Shown: positions 47,834-56,979 of the stretch, in pieces
How positions within the stretch are numbered: the stretch's first letter is position 1
Layout of the letters: every line of letters begins with the position of its first letter
Assembly (NCBI GenBank): GCA_028279365.1
Contig: JANQNX010000003.1
Span: forward strand, 167,254-231,253
Length of the DNA: 64,000 nt
DNA from: Gammaproteobacteria bacterium
Lineage (GTDB): Bacteria > Pseudomonadota > Gammaproteobacteria > Eutrophobiales > Eutrophobiaceae
Direction of reading: 5' to 3'
Notes under the pieces: generated by a model
Database searches by the model: none
Told to the model about the DNA's origin: nothing
Seen by the model: the letters and a program-made list of their open reading frames with translations, nothing else
Program-made: the position numbers and the translations under genes

Positions 47834-49078
47834 TCAGGTTTGTTTTTTGTTTCTTACATTATCCCATATGAGTCTGGGATCAAAGCTTTGCGCTGCAAAC
47901 ATGGTGATCACGACAACGGCTGCAAAGAATACCGCTCCCATTTCCGGACGAATGGTAGACAGTCGATCCAGGCTGACCAGCGCCGACAACACACCGACCA
48001 GATAGATATCCACCATCGACCAGGCCCCCACTACCTCAGTCACACGATATAATAATGTCCGGTCTCTTGGTCGCCACACGCTCTTACTATGTAAGGTAAT
48101 CAATAAAAATATCAGAATGATTAATTTCATCAGCGGCACAACAATACTGGCTATGAATACAATCAACGCCAGTCCCCACATACCGGCGGCAATCAATTTC
48201 ATGACACCACTTAATATCGTACTGGGTTCCCCCTGACCAAAACGGATCACCGTCATCACTGGCAATACGTTAGCCGGGATTAACAACACACTGGCAGCGA
48301 TCACCAGCGCCCAGGTTTTCTCTATACTATTTTGTTTGCGGTGATGCAGACTGGCCTCGCAACGTGGACACCGTTGAACACTATCAGATTTCGCCTGGAT
48401 AAAACCACATGAATGACAGGTGTAACGATTTTCCGGCTCGGTTTCATCCTGTTTCAATTCATGCATCGACACCGGGCTCTGAGACCAAAACTCAGCATGA
48501 CTAAAACTGGTTCGTGCCGCCGTATAGACAGGTAACAACAAAGCAAGGGCTAACAAAGCCGGGCCATAAATCACATTAGCCAGATCCTGCAGCTTGACGA
48601 TAGAAATCAAGACACCCAGCATAAACACGCCGACTAAACTCCAGGGTAATAATGCCTCGATAGTCCGAGAGATAATGCCTGCATAGGGAGGAAAGGTTCC
48701 AAACCTGACAAAGATTAATAGATATAACCTGCCAACGATCACAATCAGCGGAAACAGTATGCTGGTAATAAAAATCAGTAAGCCTAATTCACCCATGCCC
48801 AACTGATACATCGCCCAACCACTGGAGAACAATAATGTATCAACCGCCCGCCCGCCTAACTCCAGCGATAAAAATGGAAAACAGTTCGCAAGGATAAATA
48901 ACATTAGCGCGGTAATATAAAGTGCGAGTGAACGCTCCAAAGAATTAGACACATGGCGATAAAGTAAATTGCCGCAGTAACGACAATTCGCTTTTGCCCC
49001 TATCGGGATCGGTTCATGATAATGGAGATGATCGCATTCATGACAGGCGATAATCTCTGTCGATGTGGAATTCGCCAA
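47834..49078 (-). CDS. pqiA: PqiA-like inner-membrane protein
   Basis: Two homologous halves each begin with a cytoplasmic zinc ribbon (CHECDHLHYHEP...CRYCG and CHSCGFIQAKSDS...CPRCE) followed by four TM segments, exactly the PqiA plan. Length 414 is normal. PqiA feeds lipid to, or anchors, the PqiB tunnel. The start is a TTG at 49078 preceded by GGGAAG about 10 bases upstream. It is the first gene of pqiA-pqiB-pqiC-LolA-RND. Confidence 0.93.
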   Translation of the reverse strand: MANSTSTEIIACHECDHLHYHEPIPIGAKANCRYCGNLLYRHVSNSLERSLALYITALMLFILANCFPFLSLELGGRAVDTLLFSSGWAMYQLGMGELGLLIFITSILFPLIVIVGRLYLLIFVRFGTFPPYAGIISRTIEALLPWSLVGVFMLGVLISIVKLQDLANVIYGPALLALALLLPVYTAARTSFSHAEFWSQSPVSMHELKQDETEPENRYTCHSCGFIQAKSDSVQRCPRCEASLHHRKQNSIEKTWALVIAASVLLIPANVLPVMTVIRFGQGEPSTILSGVMKLIAAGMWGLALIVFIASIVVPLMKLIILIFLLITLHSKSVWRPRDRTLLYRVTEVVGAWSMVDIYLVGVLSALVSLDRLSTIRPEMGAVFFAAVVVITMFAAQSFDPRLIWDNVRNKKQT

Positions 49079-49243
49079 TTTGTTATCTTCCCGTATGCCT
49101 TATGATAATAGTAGTACGCTGTCATTGATGAAGACTCATTATTTTTCTCAAACAGCGGGCAAGGTCTTTTTTATCATACACGGCGACAGCTTGCATCTAT
49201 CGACGGGTATATTCAGCAATTTGCGCTGAAAACAGGCTGACTT

Positions 49244-51913
49244 CTATGAAAAACCGGCTTTTCTGGCGCGTCTCAGCCAGAATTTATGTGCTTCCTCAAC
49301 GACTAGTAATATCAATGCAACACCCAACAATAACGACCATTCCTTGAAGGAAACGGGATGTAGCTCCAGAATCGAGCTGATACCAGGCAGATACATCGCC
49401 GCGATATGGACACACTGTGCAACAGGCACGGCTATCACCAGAAATGGATTAGCGAAAAAACGAATCGCGAACAGAGAACGAAACTCGGAACGACTACTTA
49501 GTGCGTGAATATTACCAAACAGCACCATTAGCATTAGCGTCAGGTTGCGAGCGTCTTCGTGCGCAAACGAACTCTGTAATAAATAGTAATAGACAATAAA
49601 TGCCAGACCACCCATGACCGAACCGGTGACTAATACATGCTGGATAATATGCCGTTCAAAAATAGGCTCGCTCGGCTTGCGCGGTGCCCGAGTGAGTTCG
49701 CCACCCTCTTTCGGTTCAAATGCCAATGCGACGTCTTGCAGACCATTGGCTACCAGATTTAACCAGAGTAACTGTACCGCCGTTAACGGCATCGGCAACC
49801 CGAACAACGCGGTAAAGAAAAATAACAACAATGCAGAAAATCCGGTTGCTATTAATAGTGCAATAACCTTGCGAATATTATTGTAGACGATTCGACCTTG
49901 CTCGATACCATCAACAATAGATGCAAAATTATCATCAGTAATGATGATGTCCGCCGCCTCTTTGGCTACGTCGGTACCGCGCTTACCCATCGCTACACCA
50001 GTATTGGAACGGCGCATGGCTGGCGCATCATTCACACCATCACCGGTCACCGCAACAAAGTGTCCCTGTCGCATAAAACTGTCAACAATCTGTTCTTTTT
50101 GTTTTGGTTCTATGCGTGCAAATATTCGCGCAGCACGGATCATATCATCAGCCGTTTGTTGATCCTGCTTATTTGCTTCGCGGATCATTTGACCGGTAAC
50201 AATACTCTCACCCTCTTCTGCCAATCCAAGATCCAGAGAAATAGCCTTTGCCGTCGCCGGGTGGTCGCCGGTAACCATAGCAACGTTAATACCGCCATCC
50301 CGACAGCGTTGAATCGCGGCCTTTGCTTCTGGTCGGATCGGATCAATCATGCCAACCATACCCAGAAACGTCATTTCACTAAGCTGTTCATCTGCGTTGT
50401 TTGAAGTTACCTGACGTTGCGCCAACGCCAGCACTCGGTAACCCTTTGCTGCCAGACTTTCAAACTGAGAGGTAATTAAGGTCTTATCAATGGCGTGTTT
50501 GGTATCTTTAACCTGCATCCAGTCACACATTTCCAGAATTTTTTCCGGACTGCCTTTTACGTGTAATACCAGTTCTTGTTTTTCATCCACATTAAGACTG
50601 GCACCGAAGGCATTTTCAGATTCGTAAGGGATCAAATCCATTTGCTTGTGCCGTTGATGATAGTCATTGATCGACAAACCCAACTTTTTAGCCAACACTA
50701 AAAAGGCTACGTCGACGATATCACCATCGGACACCCATTCCCCACCGGCATAATTCAAATGGCTTTCGTTGGCTAACATACCGGTGACACAAAGCGTGTT
50801 TAACAACTCCGGCTGCTGACCTTGTATCTCGCCACCCGCTGCGACGCCTTCACCAGTCACATTAAATTCTGCACCACAAGGTAAAACAACATTCCTGATG
50901 GTTAATTCGTTGACTGTTAACGTACCGGTTTTATCGGAACAAATAAATGTACAGGAACCTAATGCCTCGACGGCGACCAGTTTACGAATAATGACATCAT
51001 GCTTTGCCATACGACGCATACCGATCGCTAATGCCACCGTTAATGCAGCCGGCAGACCTTCAGGGATAGTCGATACGGCTAGCCCAATTGCCATCATCGC
51101 CATACTGCTTCCGCCATAACCACCTTGCAGCAACATGATGCCTATCAGGCATAAGATAGCGATGATAATTGCGCCGGCTACTTGATAGGTGAACTTACGA
51201 ATGCGGATCATCAGCGGTGGTTCCGAGACGCGTTCCGCTGACAGACGATGGGCAATTTTACCCAGTTGGGTATTCAGTGCCGTCGCTATTACCTCACCTC
51301 GGGCTGTCCCATGCGTCACAATAGAACCGGCAAAACATTGATTGACTCGATCAGACAACGGTGCATCATCCTCAACAAGCAGATCGGCATTTTTGGCAAC
51401 GGCAAGCGATTCGCCGGTTAACAATGACTCGTCGATAGCCAAATCAAAACTGTTAATTAACTTTATGTCCGCCGGTACCTTGTCACCTGAGGCAAGTAAA
51501 ACAATATCGCCCGGCACGATATTATTCGCATCGATTCGCCGGGACTCGCCATCACGTATGACACGAGCTTCACCTCGCACTAATTGCTTAAGTGCTGCGG
51601 CAGATTTTTGCGCGGAATATTCCTGTAAGGTGCCGATAATGGCATTCAATAACAAAACGGCCAGGATAAAAATTGCATTTGGCAATTGCGACAACATTAG
51701 CGATGCAATAGCTGCGATCACCAATATATAGATAAACGGACTTAAAAACTGGCGCAGAAAAATAACTGCTGGCCCCGGGAGCTTAGCTTCCGGCAGACGG
51801 TTTAAGCCGTATTTTTCCAGCCGGCTTGCAGCTTCCTTAGAACTTAATCCATCCGCATGACGATCACTCGTCTCAAACGAAGCCTCGATCGCATCGCTAA
51901 CAGTTACATTCAT
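49244..51913 (-). CDS. P2-type cation-transporting ATPase
   Basis: The 889-residue pump has the phosphorylation motif CSDKTGTLT, the TGES motif in LLTGESLAV, KGSPE in the nucleotide domain, and TGDGVNDAPAM at the hinge. TM4 is TIPEGLPAA, as in SERCA/PMR1 and Na/K pumps. TM6 reads NLVANGLQDVALAFEP, where SERCA has NLVTDG; the shared calcium ligand Asp is replaced by Asn. Thus the ion may be Ca2+, Na+ or another cation. The gene lies alone, 165 bases downstream of the pqiA start, same strand. Confidence 0.92.
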   Translation of the reverse strand: MNVTVSDAIEASFETSDRHADGLSSKEAASRLEKYGLNRLPEAKLPGPAVIFLRQFLSPFIYILVIAAIASLMLSQLPNAIFILAVLLLNAIIGTLQEYSAQKSAAALKQLVRGEARVIRDGESRRIDANNIVPGDIVLLASGDKVPADIKLINSFDLAIDESLLTGESLAVAKNADLLVEDDAPLSDRVNQCFAGSIVTHGTARGEVIATALNTQLGKIAHRLSAERVSEPPLMIRIRKFTYQVAGAIIIAILCLIGIMLLQGGYGGSSMAMMAIGLAVSTIPEGLPAALTVALAIGMRRMAKHDVIIRKLVAVEALGSCTFICSDKTGTLTVNELTIRNVVLPCGAEFNVTGEGVAAGGEIQGQQPELLNTLCVTGMLANESHLNYAGGEWVSDGDIVDVAFLVLAKKLGLSINDYHQRHKQMDLIPYESENAFGASLNVDEKQELVLHVKGSPEKILEMCDWMQVKDTKHAIDKTLITSQFESLAAKGYRVLALAQRQVTSNNADEQLSEMTFLGMVGMIDPIRPEAKAAIQRCRDGGINVAMVTGDHPATAKAISLDLGLAEEGESIVTGQMIREANKQDQQTADDMIRAARIFARIEPKQKEQIVDSFMRQGHFVAVTGDGVNDAPAMRRSNTGVAMGKRGTDVAKEAADIIITDDNFASIVDGIEQGRIVYNNIRKVIALLIATGFSALLLFFFTALFGLPMPLTAVQLLWLNLVANGLQDVALAFEPKEGGELTRAPRKPSEPIFERHIIQHVLVTGSVMGGLAFIVYYYLLQSSFAHEDARNLTLMLMVLFGNIHALSSRSEFRSLFAIRFFANPFLVIAVPVAQCVHIAAMYLPGISSILELHPVSFKEWSLLLGVALILLVVEEAHKFWLRRARKAGFS

Positions 51914-52007
51914 TTCTGGTTCCCGGGCAAAAAGAATGATTCTCTATGAAATTTGTTACAGATTTATTATTGAAAGCACGCCTGGATTGATAACTATTTT
52001 AATAATG

Positions 52008-52157
52008 CTAGTCATCCTGCAGATCTTGCTTACATTTTCGTTTGTCTTGTTTACGATCGTATTTCGATTTATCCCGATGAAAATGATCTTTGCCTAGATA
52101 TTTTTTCTCAGTACCCGACTTTACATCAGACCCTTTCTTTTCAACTTTCTTACGCAT
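52008..52157 (-). CDS. Small highly charged hypothetical protein
   Basis: A 49-residue, Lys/Asp-rich protein (MRKKVEKKGSDVKSG...KYLGKDHFHRDKSKYDRKQ) ending DLQDD. The ATG at 52157 seems better than a TTG at 52223, which would add a Leu/Ile-rich stretch. No ribosome-binding site is evident for either. I do not recognise it. It is probably a nucleic-acid- or ribosome-associated basic peptide if real; moderate doubt remains. Confidence 0.4.
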   Translation of the reverse strand: MRKKVEKKGSDVKSGTEKKYLGKDHFHRDKSKYDRKQDKRKCKQDLQDD

Positions 52158-52472
52158 AATAAGCCAAATATAGATATTTAATCGGATATTTTTAGTTATT
52201 CTTAATGATCTGGGAAATTGCAAATTTCACACATGCCGTGTGAATTTACATAATTAATGTAAACCTAGTAACAATAAAATAATACGCTATAGTTTATCAC
52301 TATATCGATATATTAAATCGGGAACTTAATTGAGATCAGAGCCCTCACAAAATAGTATTATTAAATAATGCAGGCCTGAGCAACCTGCAGGGCAAGATTA
52401 GTATGCTAATGATCGGTTAATAAATCATCTTTGATTAACCTAACTCAATAATAATTATAAGGAGATCTGGGC
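52158..52472. other. Intergenic region upstream of the SulP gene
   Basis: 315 bases without a credible gene. A 7-base inverted repeat TTCACAC-ATGCC-GTGTGAA lies at 52226-52244 and could be an operator. A good Shine-Dalgarno AAGGAG (52459-52464) precedes the SulP ATG by eight bases. No riboswitch-like structure was recognised. Confidence 0.4.
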
Positions 52473-54011
52473 ATGACAATATTTAGTAATCTACGTCAGG
52501 ATATTCCTGCCAGCATCGTTGTATTTTTCGTCGCTGTTCCTTTATGTCTAGGGATAGCATTGGCTAGCGGTGCACCACTTCTTTCGGGATTAATTGCCGG
52601 TGTAGTCGGCGGTATTTTGGTAGGCAGCTTAAGCGGTTCGCAGTTGGGTGTATCCGGTCCGGCCGCAGGTCTTACCGTTATCGTCCTGGTAGCAATCGAA
52701 GAACTTGGCTTTGAGGCATTCCTTGTTTCTGTTGTTCTTGCTGGTGTTTTACAGCTGTTATTTGCTTTTTTACGAGCGGGCTTCATCGCATTTTTCTTTC
52801 CTACAGCTGTTATCAAAGGCATGCTCGCAGGAATCGGGCTAATAATCATACTTAAGCAAATACCCCACGCGCTTGGGCACGATTCCGACCCGGAAGGACA
52901 AATGGATTTTATTCAACCTGATGGAGAAACCACATTTTCCAGCTTATCGATTATGGCCAATGATTTTGAGTTTGGTGCACTTATTATTGCTCTTTCAGGC
53001 TTGGCTATCATTTTATTTTGGGAAATTGTATTAGCAAAAAAATATCGTCTATTTCAAATCATTCAGGGACCATTAGTTGCAGTCGCATTTGGTATCAGTT
53101 TTCAAATGCTCGCAGTCAAATATTTCCCCGCACTAGCTCTGGATGCGACTCATCTGGTTAGCATGCCGATTTTCGAGGGCACCACAGGTTTTACTCAGCT
53201 AATGACTTTTCCTGAATGGAATCGCATCTTTGATGGGCCTGTGCTTATTACTGCCGTAACCTTGGCATTGGTAGCGAGTCTGGAAACCCTGTTGTGTGTT
53301 GAGGCGACAGATAAATTGGACCCGTTAAAACGTATTACACCGACAAATCGGGAGTTATTTGCTCAAGGCTGCGGCAATTGTGTTTCAGGTCTGATTGGAG
53401 GCTTACCCATTACCCAGGTCATTGTCAGAAGTTCGGCTAATATTCAGTCGGGCGGGAAAACCAAACTCTCCGCTATTTTACATGGCATACTACTGCTGGT
53501 TTCAGTCTTGTTACTACCAACATTATTAAATCTGATTCCATTAGCTGTGCTGGCAAGTATCTTATTTGTTGTCGGTTATAAACTTGCCAAACCGGCAATC
53601 TTCAAAGATTTATACAAGGCAGGTATGGATCAATTTATACCTTTCGTCGCTACCATTGCCGGCATTCTTCTTACTGATCTTTTATTAGGCATTATGATTG
53701 GTATGTCATGTGCCCTGTTCATGATACTACGACGAAATTTTCTGAATGCGTTTGAACTGAATATCGAAGATCATGAGTCTTCTGACCACACCCATAAAGT
53801 GACCATCAAACTTGCAGAAGAAATCAGTTTTTTTAGTCGCGCCGCTATCGTCGATGCCCTTAGTAAAGTATCAAGTGGTTCTCACGTTATCATTGATGCA
53901 AACGGTAATCGTCACATCGATCCCGATATACGCGATGTGATTCATGATTTTGAAACGGGTGCCAAACATCGCAACATCAGAGTAAATTGGGCAAACACTA
54001 GCCAAAAGTAA
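52473..54011 (+). CDS. SulP-family inorganic anion transporter with STAS domain
   Basis: The 512-residue protein opens with the SulP pattern (DIPASIVVFFVAVPLCLGIALASGAP region) and GVSGPAAGLTVI, has about 12-14 membrane segments, and ends in a short STAS domain (KLAEEISFFSRAAIVDALSK...VIIDANGNRHIDPD). SulP proteins move sulfate, bicarbonate or other anions. No carbonic anhydrase is fused or adjacent, so the ion is undetermined. It is monocistronic, convergent with the MATE gene. Confidence 0.92.
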   Translation: MTIFSNLRQDIPASIVVFFVAVPLCLGIALASGAPLLSGLIAGVVGGILVGSLSGSQLGVSGPAAGLTVIVLVAIEELGFEAFLVSVVLAGVLQLLFAFLRAGFIAFFFPTAVIKGMLAGIGLIIILKQIPHALGHDSDPEGQMDFIQPDGETTFSSLSIMANDFEFGALIIALSGLAIILFWEIVLAKKYRLFQIIQGPLVAVAFGISFQMLAVKYFPALALDATHLVSMPIFEGTTGFTQLMTFPEWNRIFDGPVLITAVTLALVASLETLLCVEATDKLDPLKRITPTNRELFAQGCGNCVSGLIGGLPITQVIVRSSANIQSGGKTKLSAILHGILLLVSVLLLPTLLNLIPLAVLASILFVVGYKLAKPAIFKDLYKAGMDQFIPFVATIAGILLTDLLLGIMIGMSCALFMILRRNFLNAFELNIEDHESSDHTHKVTIKLAEEISFFSRAAIVDALSKVSSGSHVIIDANGNRHIDPDIRDVIHDFETGAKHRNIRVNWANTSQK

Positions 54012-54031
54012 AAATAAACAAAATAGGACTA

Positions 54032-54066
54032 ACTGGTATCAGACCAATATATGTTCTGATACCAGT
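54032..54066. other. 12-bp inverted repeat between convergent genes
   Basis: ACTGGTATCAGA and TCTGATACCAGT form a perfect 12-base stem with an 11-base loop midway between the SulP and MATE genes. No U-tract follows on either strand, so it resembles a 3'-end stabilising or bidirectional termination hairpin rather than a canonical intrinsic terminator. Confidence 0.55.
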
Positions 54067-54142
54067 CATGCCATACCGCCAGTTATATCTAATTTGATTT
54101 CCAGCGTTTTTAGTGAACTATATTCACGTTTCATTAACGAAG

Positions 54143-55570
54143 CTAAACTTTATTTAGCTTCCACTTACCTTTACGAAACAGGAAATAAGCCACAATAGCG
54201 ATCAATGATTCAGCAAATGTAATCGAAACAAATACTCCCTGCGGCCCAACCCCAACTACTTCAGCGAGACAATAGGCAAGCGGAATCTGGATCATCCAGA
54301 AACAAAAGAAGTTGATTGCTGTTGGTGTAAACGTATCACCTGCTCCATTAAACGCCTGTATCAAAACCATGCCTACCGCAAAGAAACCGTAGCCATAACT
54401 GATAAAACGCAAACAATCACTACCGTACTGAATCACTGCCAAATCGCTGGAAAAGAGCCCGACGATCTGTTTTGAAAATACGATAAATACAATAGCTACC
54501 GTCACCAGAAACGCAGCATTGTATTGCGTCGTTTTCCATACCGATTGTTCAGCCCTCTCCGGTTCACCCGCACCCAGGTTCTGACCAACCAATGTACCGG
54601 CCGCATTACTCATACCCCAGGCGGGTAGAAAGGTCAGATCAATTACCCTGATGGCAATTGTGTAACCCGCTATTGCAGCGCTACCATAAGGAGACACAAT
54701 CTTCATCAAGATAACCCAGCTGGCTGTTGCAATCAGAAACTGAGCCAGACCGCCAATGGAAATGTACAACAATCGAAACATGACCCGATAAACGATGCGC
54801 AAATGCACCAGGCAAAGTTTGATACGAGTACTACCATCAAACAAATGGTAAAGCTGATACAGAATACCAATCGTACGACCGGTATTCGTTGCAACCGCAG
54901 CACCGGTCACACCCATTTCAGGGAAAGGACCAACTCCATAGATCAAACAAGGATCAAGGATAATGTTGATACCATTGGCTAACCATAAGGATTTCATCGC
55001 AATGGTGGCATCACCCGCGCCGCGAAATATCGCATTAAACAAAAACAGAAATACGATAGTTGCAGCACCCCCCAACATGATTGAGGTATAGCCACTGCCC
55101 TGTTGAATTACCGCGTCACTGGCACCCATTAAACGCAAGATGTCTGCACCGTAAGCAATACCGATCAAGCCCACGACCAACGAGACGAATAAACCAATCC
55201 AGATGGTCTGTCCGGCAACGATAGCTGCGGCTTCGGGATCTTTTTCACCGATGCGACGGGCAACCATGGCCGTCACTGACATACTAAATCCAACGGCCAC
55301 TGCATAAAGCAGCGTAATGACAGCCTCAGTTAAACCAACCGCTGCCACCGCATCCGCGCCCAAACCGGACACAAAATAAATGTCGGTAATCGCAAAAATC
55401 GATTCCATCGCCATTTCAAGCATCATGGGAATCGCCAGTAACAATACCGCGCGTCTTATTGAACAGCTGGTATAGTCATGTTCCTTGCCGGACAACGCAT
55501 CCTGAAACAACTGCAGCAGTCGTTTAAGCTTTTGTAGAGATTCGTTATTAATTTCTGAACGTGATTTCAT
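54143..55570 (-). CDS. MATE-family multidrug/metabolite exporter
   Basis: A 475-residue, 12-TM inner-membrane antiporter. MATE features include AIPMMLEMAMESIFAITDIY near TM1, GLGADAVAAVGLTEAV, the TM7 region and GAGEPERAEQSVW, with second-half symmetry. It exports drugs or metabolites with Na+ or H+. The ATG at 55570 has AGGGTG about six bases upstream and is preferred to the GTG at 55579. It has a long structured upstream region (see 55594-55703). Confidence 0.92.
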   Translation of the reverse strand: MKSRSEINNESLQKLKRLLQLFQDALSGKEHDYTSCSIRRAVLLLAIPMMLEMAMESIFAITDIYFVSGLGADAVAAVGLTEAVITLLYAVAVGFSMSVTAMVARRIGEKDPEAAAIVAGQTIWIGLFVSLVVGLIGIAYGADILRLMGASDAVIQQGSGYTSIMLGGAATIVFLFLFNAIFRGAGDATIAMKSLWLANGINIILDPCLIYGVGPFPEMGVTGAAVATNTGRTIGILYQLYHLFDGSTRIKLCLVHLRIVYRVMFRLLYISIGGLAQFLIATASWVILMKIVSPYGSAAIAGYTIAIRVIDLTFLPAWGMSNAAGTLVGQNLGAGEPERAEQSVWKTTQYNAAFLVTVAIVFIVFSKQIVGLFSSDLAVIQYGSDCLRFISYGYGFFAVGMVLIQAFNGAGDTFTPTAINFFCFWMIQIPLAYCLAEVVGVGPQGVFVSITFAESLIAIVAYFLFRKGKWKLNKV

Positions 55571-56048
55571 TTCAAACACCCTGATTATCTTCTAACGGTG
55601 GATACCGTTTCTAAAACTATGATGGTGGCGTGAAACGCCTGAAGCGATCGGCTTATGTAGCCAGGATCGATAACACCGAATTACGCAGTTCGGATTCTTA
55701 CCGGATCCATCAGAGAAATGAGCACGATCACAACCGGGCGATGGGATACGCCACCGTTGAACGTCAATGTGTCAGTTACAAAATCCATTGGATCAGTTGC
55801 TCATTTGTTTGAGTGAATAAAAAGTGAGCGGGAGAATACGCTTTTAATTATTCTTGTCAAGAACAAAGGAAGAAAAAATAAAAAAGTGCAGTTCTGTAGA
55901 ACAACAGTGACTTTATTCTGAAATTATTCCAATAAAACTAGAATTAATGTTTGGTTTTAAACCTAATAGTTATACCAGTTACTAGGTTTTTCATTAATTA
56001 ACGTCTATCTTTCTAGTCTCTGCATTTAAAGATATAGCGTTTATTTAA
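55571..56048. other. Intergenic region between MATE and YwqK-like genes
   Basis: 478 bases between divergent genes. The half next to the MATE gene is relatively GC-rich and packed with short inverted repeats (next entry). The other half (about 55820-56048) is AT-rich with no repeat, gene or promoter I can defend. A 60-codon plus-strand frame from 55630 has no coding character. Confidence 0.5.
55594..55703 (-). ncRNA. Candidate structured leader: cluster of four hairpins
   Basis: Four perfect short stems follow each other: AACGGT/ACCGTT (55594-55609), GGCGT/ACGCC (55627-55639), GGCT/AGCC (55650-55662) and CCGAA/TTCGG (55676-55693). A further CGG/CCG pair runs to 55703. They lie 24 to 133 bases upstream of the MATE start and would be in its 5' leader. 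I do not recognise a known riboswitch class. Could also be a degenerate repeat element. Confidence 0.35.
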
Positions 56049-56669
56049 GTGAAACCCCTCCACCTGTTTTTATTCCCTTTCTATTTCATTCTGGCTTCAT
56101 GTGGAAACGGCGTCGCCCTTGATGATCTTGAACTGCGTAACGGTAGCTACTTTGAAAAAAACAGTAGCCAACCTTATACCGGAGAAATTGACGGGCTATA
56201 TAGCAACTCAAATTTTTATGGTCACAAAACCAATTTGGTTGTAAAGGCCGAAGGGTTTATGAAGAGAGGAGTGAAATCAGGCTTATGGAAAGAATGGTAT
56301 ACATTTTCAACCGATGTTAAGTATTTCGAAGGTCTGTATGAAAACGGTAAAGAAGAGGGAATACATACATGGTGGCATCAAAACGAAACATTAAAAGCGA
56401 CAGGTAAATATAAACGTGGACTAAGAATAGGTGTGTACAAGGAATATTATGAAAGTGGCAAGAAGAAACTAAGACTTAACTATAAGGAAAACCTGCTGCA
56501 TGGAATACAGTCCAAGTGGTCACCCAGTGGCGAAAAGACAATGAAGGAAATATACGAGGCCGGGGTTTTAGTTTGTAGCATCGTTTATGGCGAAGCAGGA
56601 AAGGTATTAAAGCAAAAAGGTAAATGCGAAAAACTAATTAACAGTAATAACCAAGCTGTAATGAATTAA
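56049..56669 (+). CDS. YwqK/MORN-repeat lipoprotein
   Basis: A lipoprotein signal (FLFPFYFILASC, Cys near 18) precedes a chain of MORN-like repeats: FMKRGVKSGLWKEWYTF, YENGKEEGIHTWWHQN, YKRGLRIGVYKEYYES and YKENLLHGIQSKWSPSG. This pattern is annotated in databases as the YwqK-type antitoxin-like family, although no toxin partner is present and the role is unknown. Start is GTG at 56049; no clear ribosome-binding site. The gene is monocistronic and AT-rich. Confidence 0.8.
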   Translation: MKPLHLFLFPFYFILASCGNGVALDDLELRNGSYFEKNSSQPYTGEIDGLYSNSNFYGHKTNLVVKAEGFMKRGVKSGLWKEWYTFSTDVKYFEGLYENGKEEGIHTWWHQNETLKATGKYKRGLRIGVYKEYYESGKKKLRLNYKENLLHGIQSKWSPSGEKTMKEIYEAGVLVCSIVYGEAGKVLKQKGKCEKLINSNNQAVMN

Positions 56670-56979
56670 TTAATGTAGTGTTTCACCGACAAATACATAT
56701 GAATTAATATGTAATTATTGTGTATGTATATGCATACATAACTATAATAAAAATTTCATTGAGTAGACACTTTGTATTAACCCCGATGTAACAATGCAAG
56801 GTTATAAATTTCATCGGTTACTCTTAAACCAGAGTACGCCAAGGGGGAAGGATGCAAATGACGAAAAATCCATTTCGTTAATTTGCTTCCTTAATCAATC
56901 ATCATTCCATAGTCCTGTCACTTAATACATTGAGGTGACGGCTTGGTTATGCATGACGTTTATACGGAGGAGATCTACA
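56670..56979. other. Intergenic region upstream of the metallophosphatase
   Basis: 310 bases between the YwqK-like gene and the metallophosphatase. It contains a small hairpin TGTATG/CATACA at 56721-56738 and the long stem-loop at 56846-56890 (listed separately). A single CTGTCAC motif at 56915-56921 resembles half of a Pho box, but the second half is missing. GGAGGAG at 56966-56972 is the ribosome-binding site of the downstream GTG. Confidence 0.45.
56846..56890 (+). promoter_or_regulatory. Long stem-loop in the leader of the metallophosphatase gene
   Basis: GGAA, a four-base bulge, GCAAAT and ACGAAA pair with TTTCGT, ATTTGC and TTCC around a six-base loop, giving about 16 paired bases. It lies 90 bases before the GTG start. 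Only TT follows the stem, so it is not a normal terminator; an attenuator, mRNA stabiliser or protein-binding site is inference. Confidence 0.5.

Noticed and set aside
47564..48052. 162-codon plus-strand frame across the pqiA/pqiB junction
   Set aside because: Antisense shadow of two well-supported genes.
49898..50404. 168-codon frame opposite the P-type ATPase
   Set aside because: Out-of-frame antisense shadow of a clearly coding gene with all motifs intact.
52431..52459. TTGATT...TTATAA promoter candidate for SulP
   Set aside because: The implied transcription start would fall beyond the Shine-Dalgarno sequence of the gene.
55630..55812. 60-codon plus-strand frame between the MATE and YwqK-like genes
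   Set aside because: GTG start without ribosome-binding site, no hydrophobic or domain pattern, and it runs through the hairpin cluster.
56915..56932. Pho-box-like CTGTCAC upstream of the metallophosphatase gene
   Set aside because: Only one half-site matches; the second repeat at 11 bases is absent.
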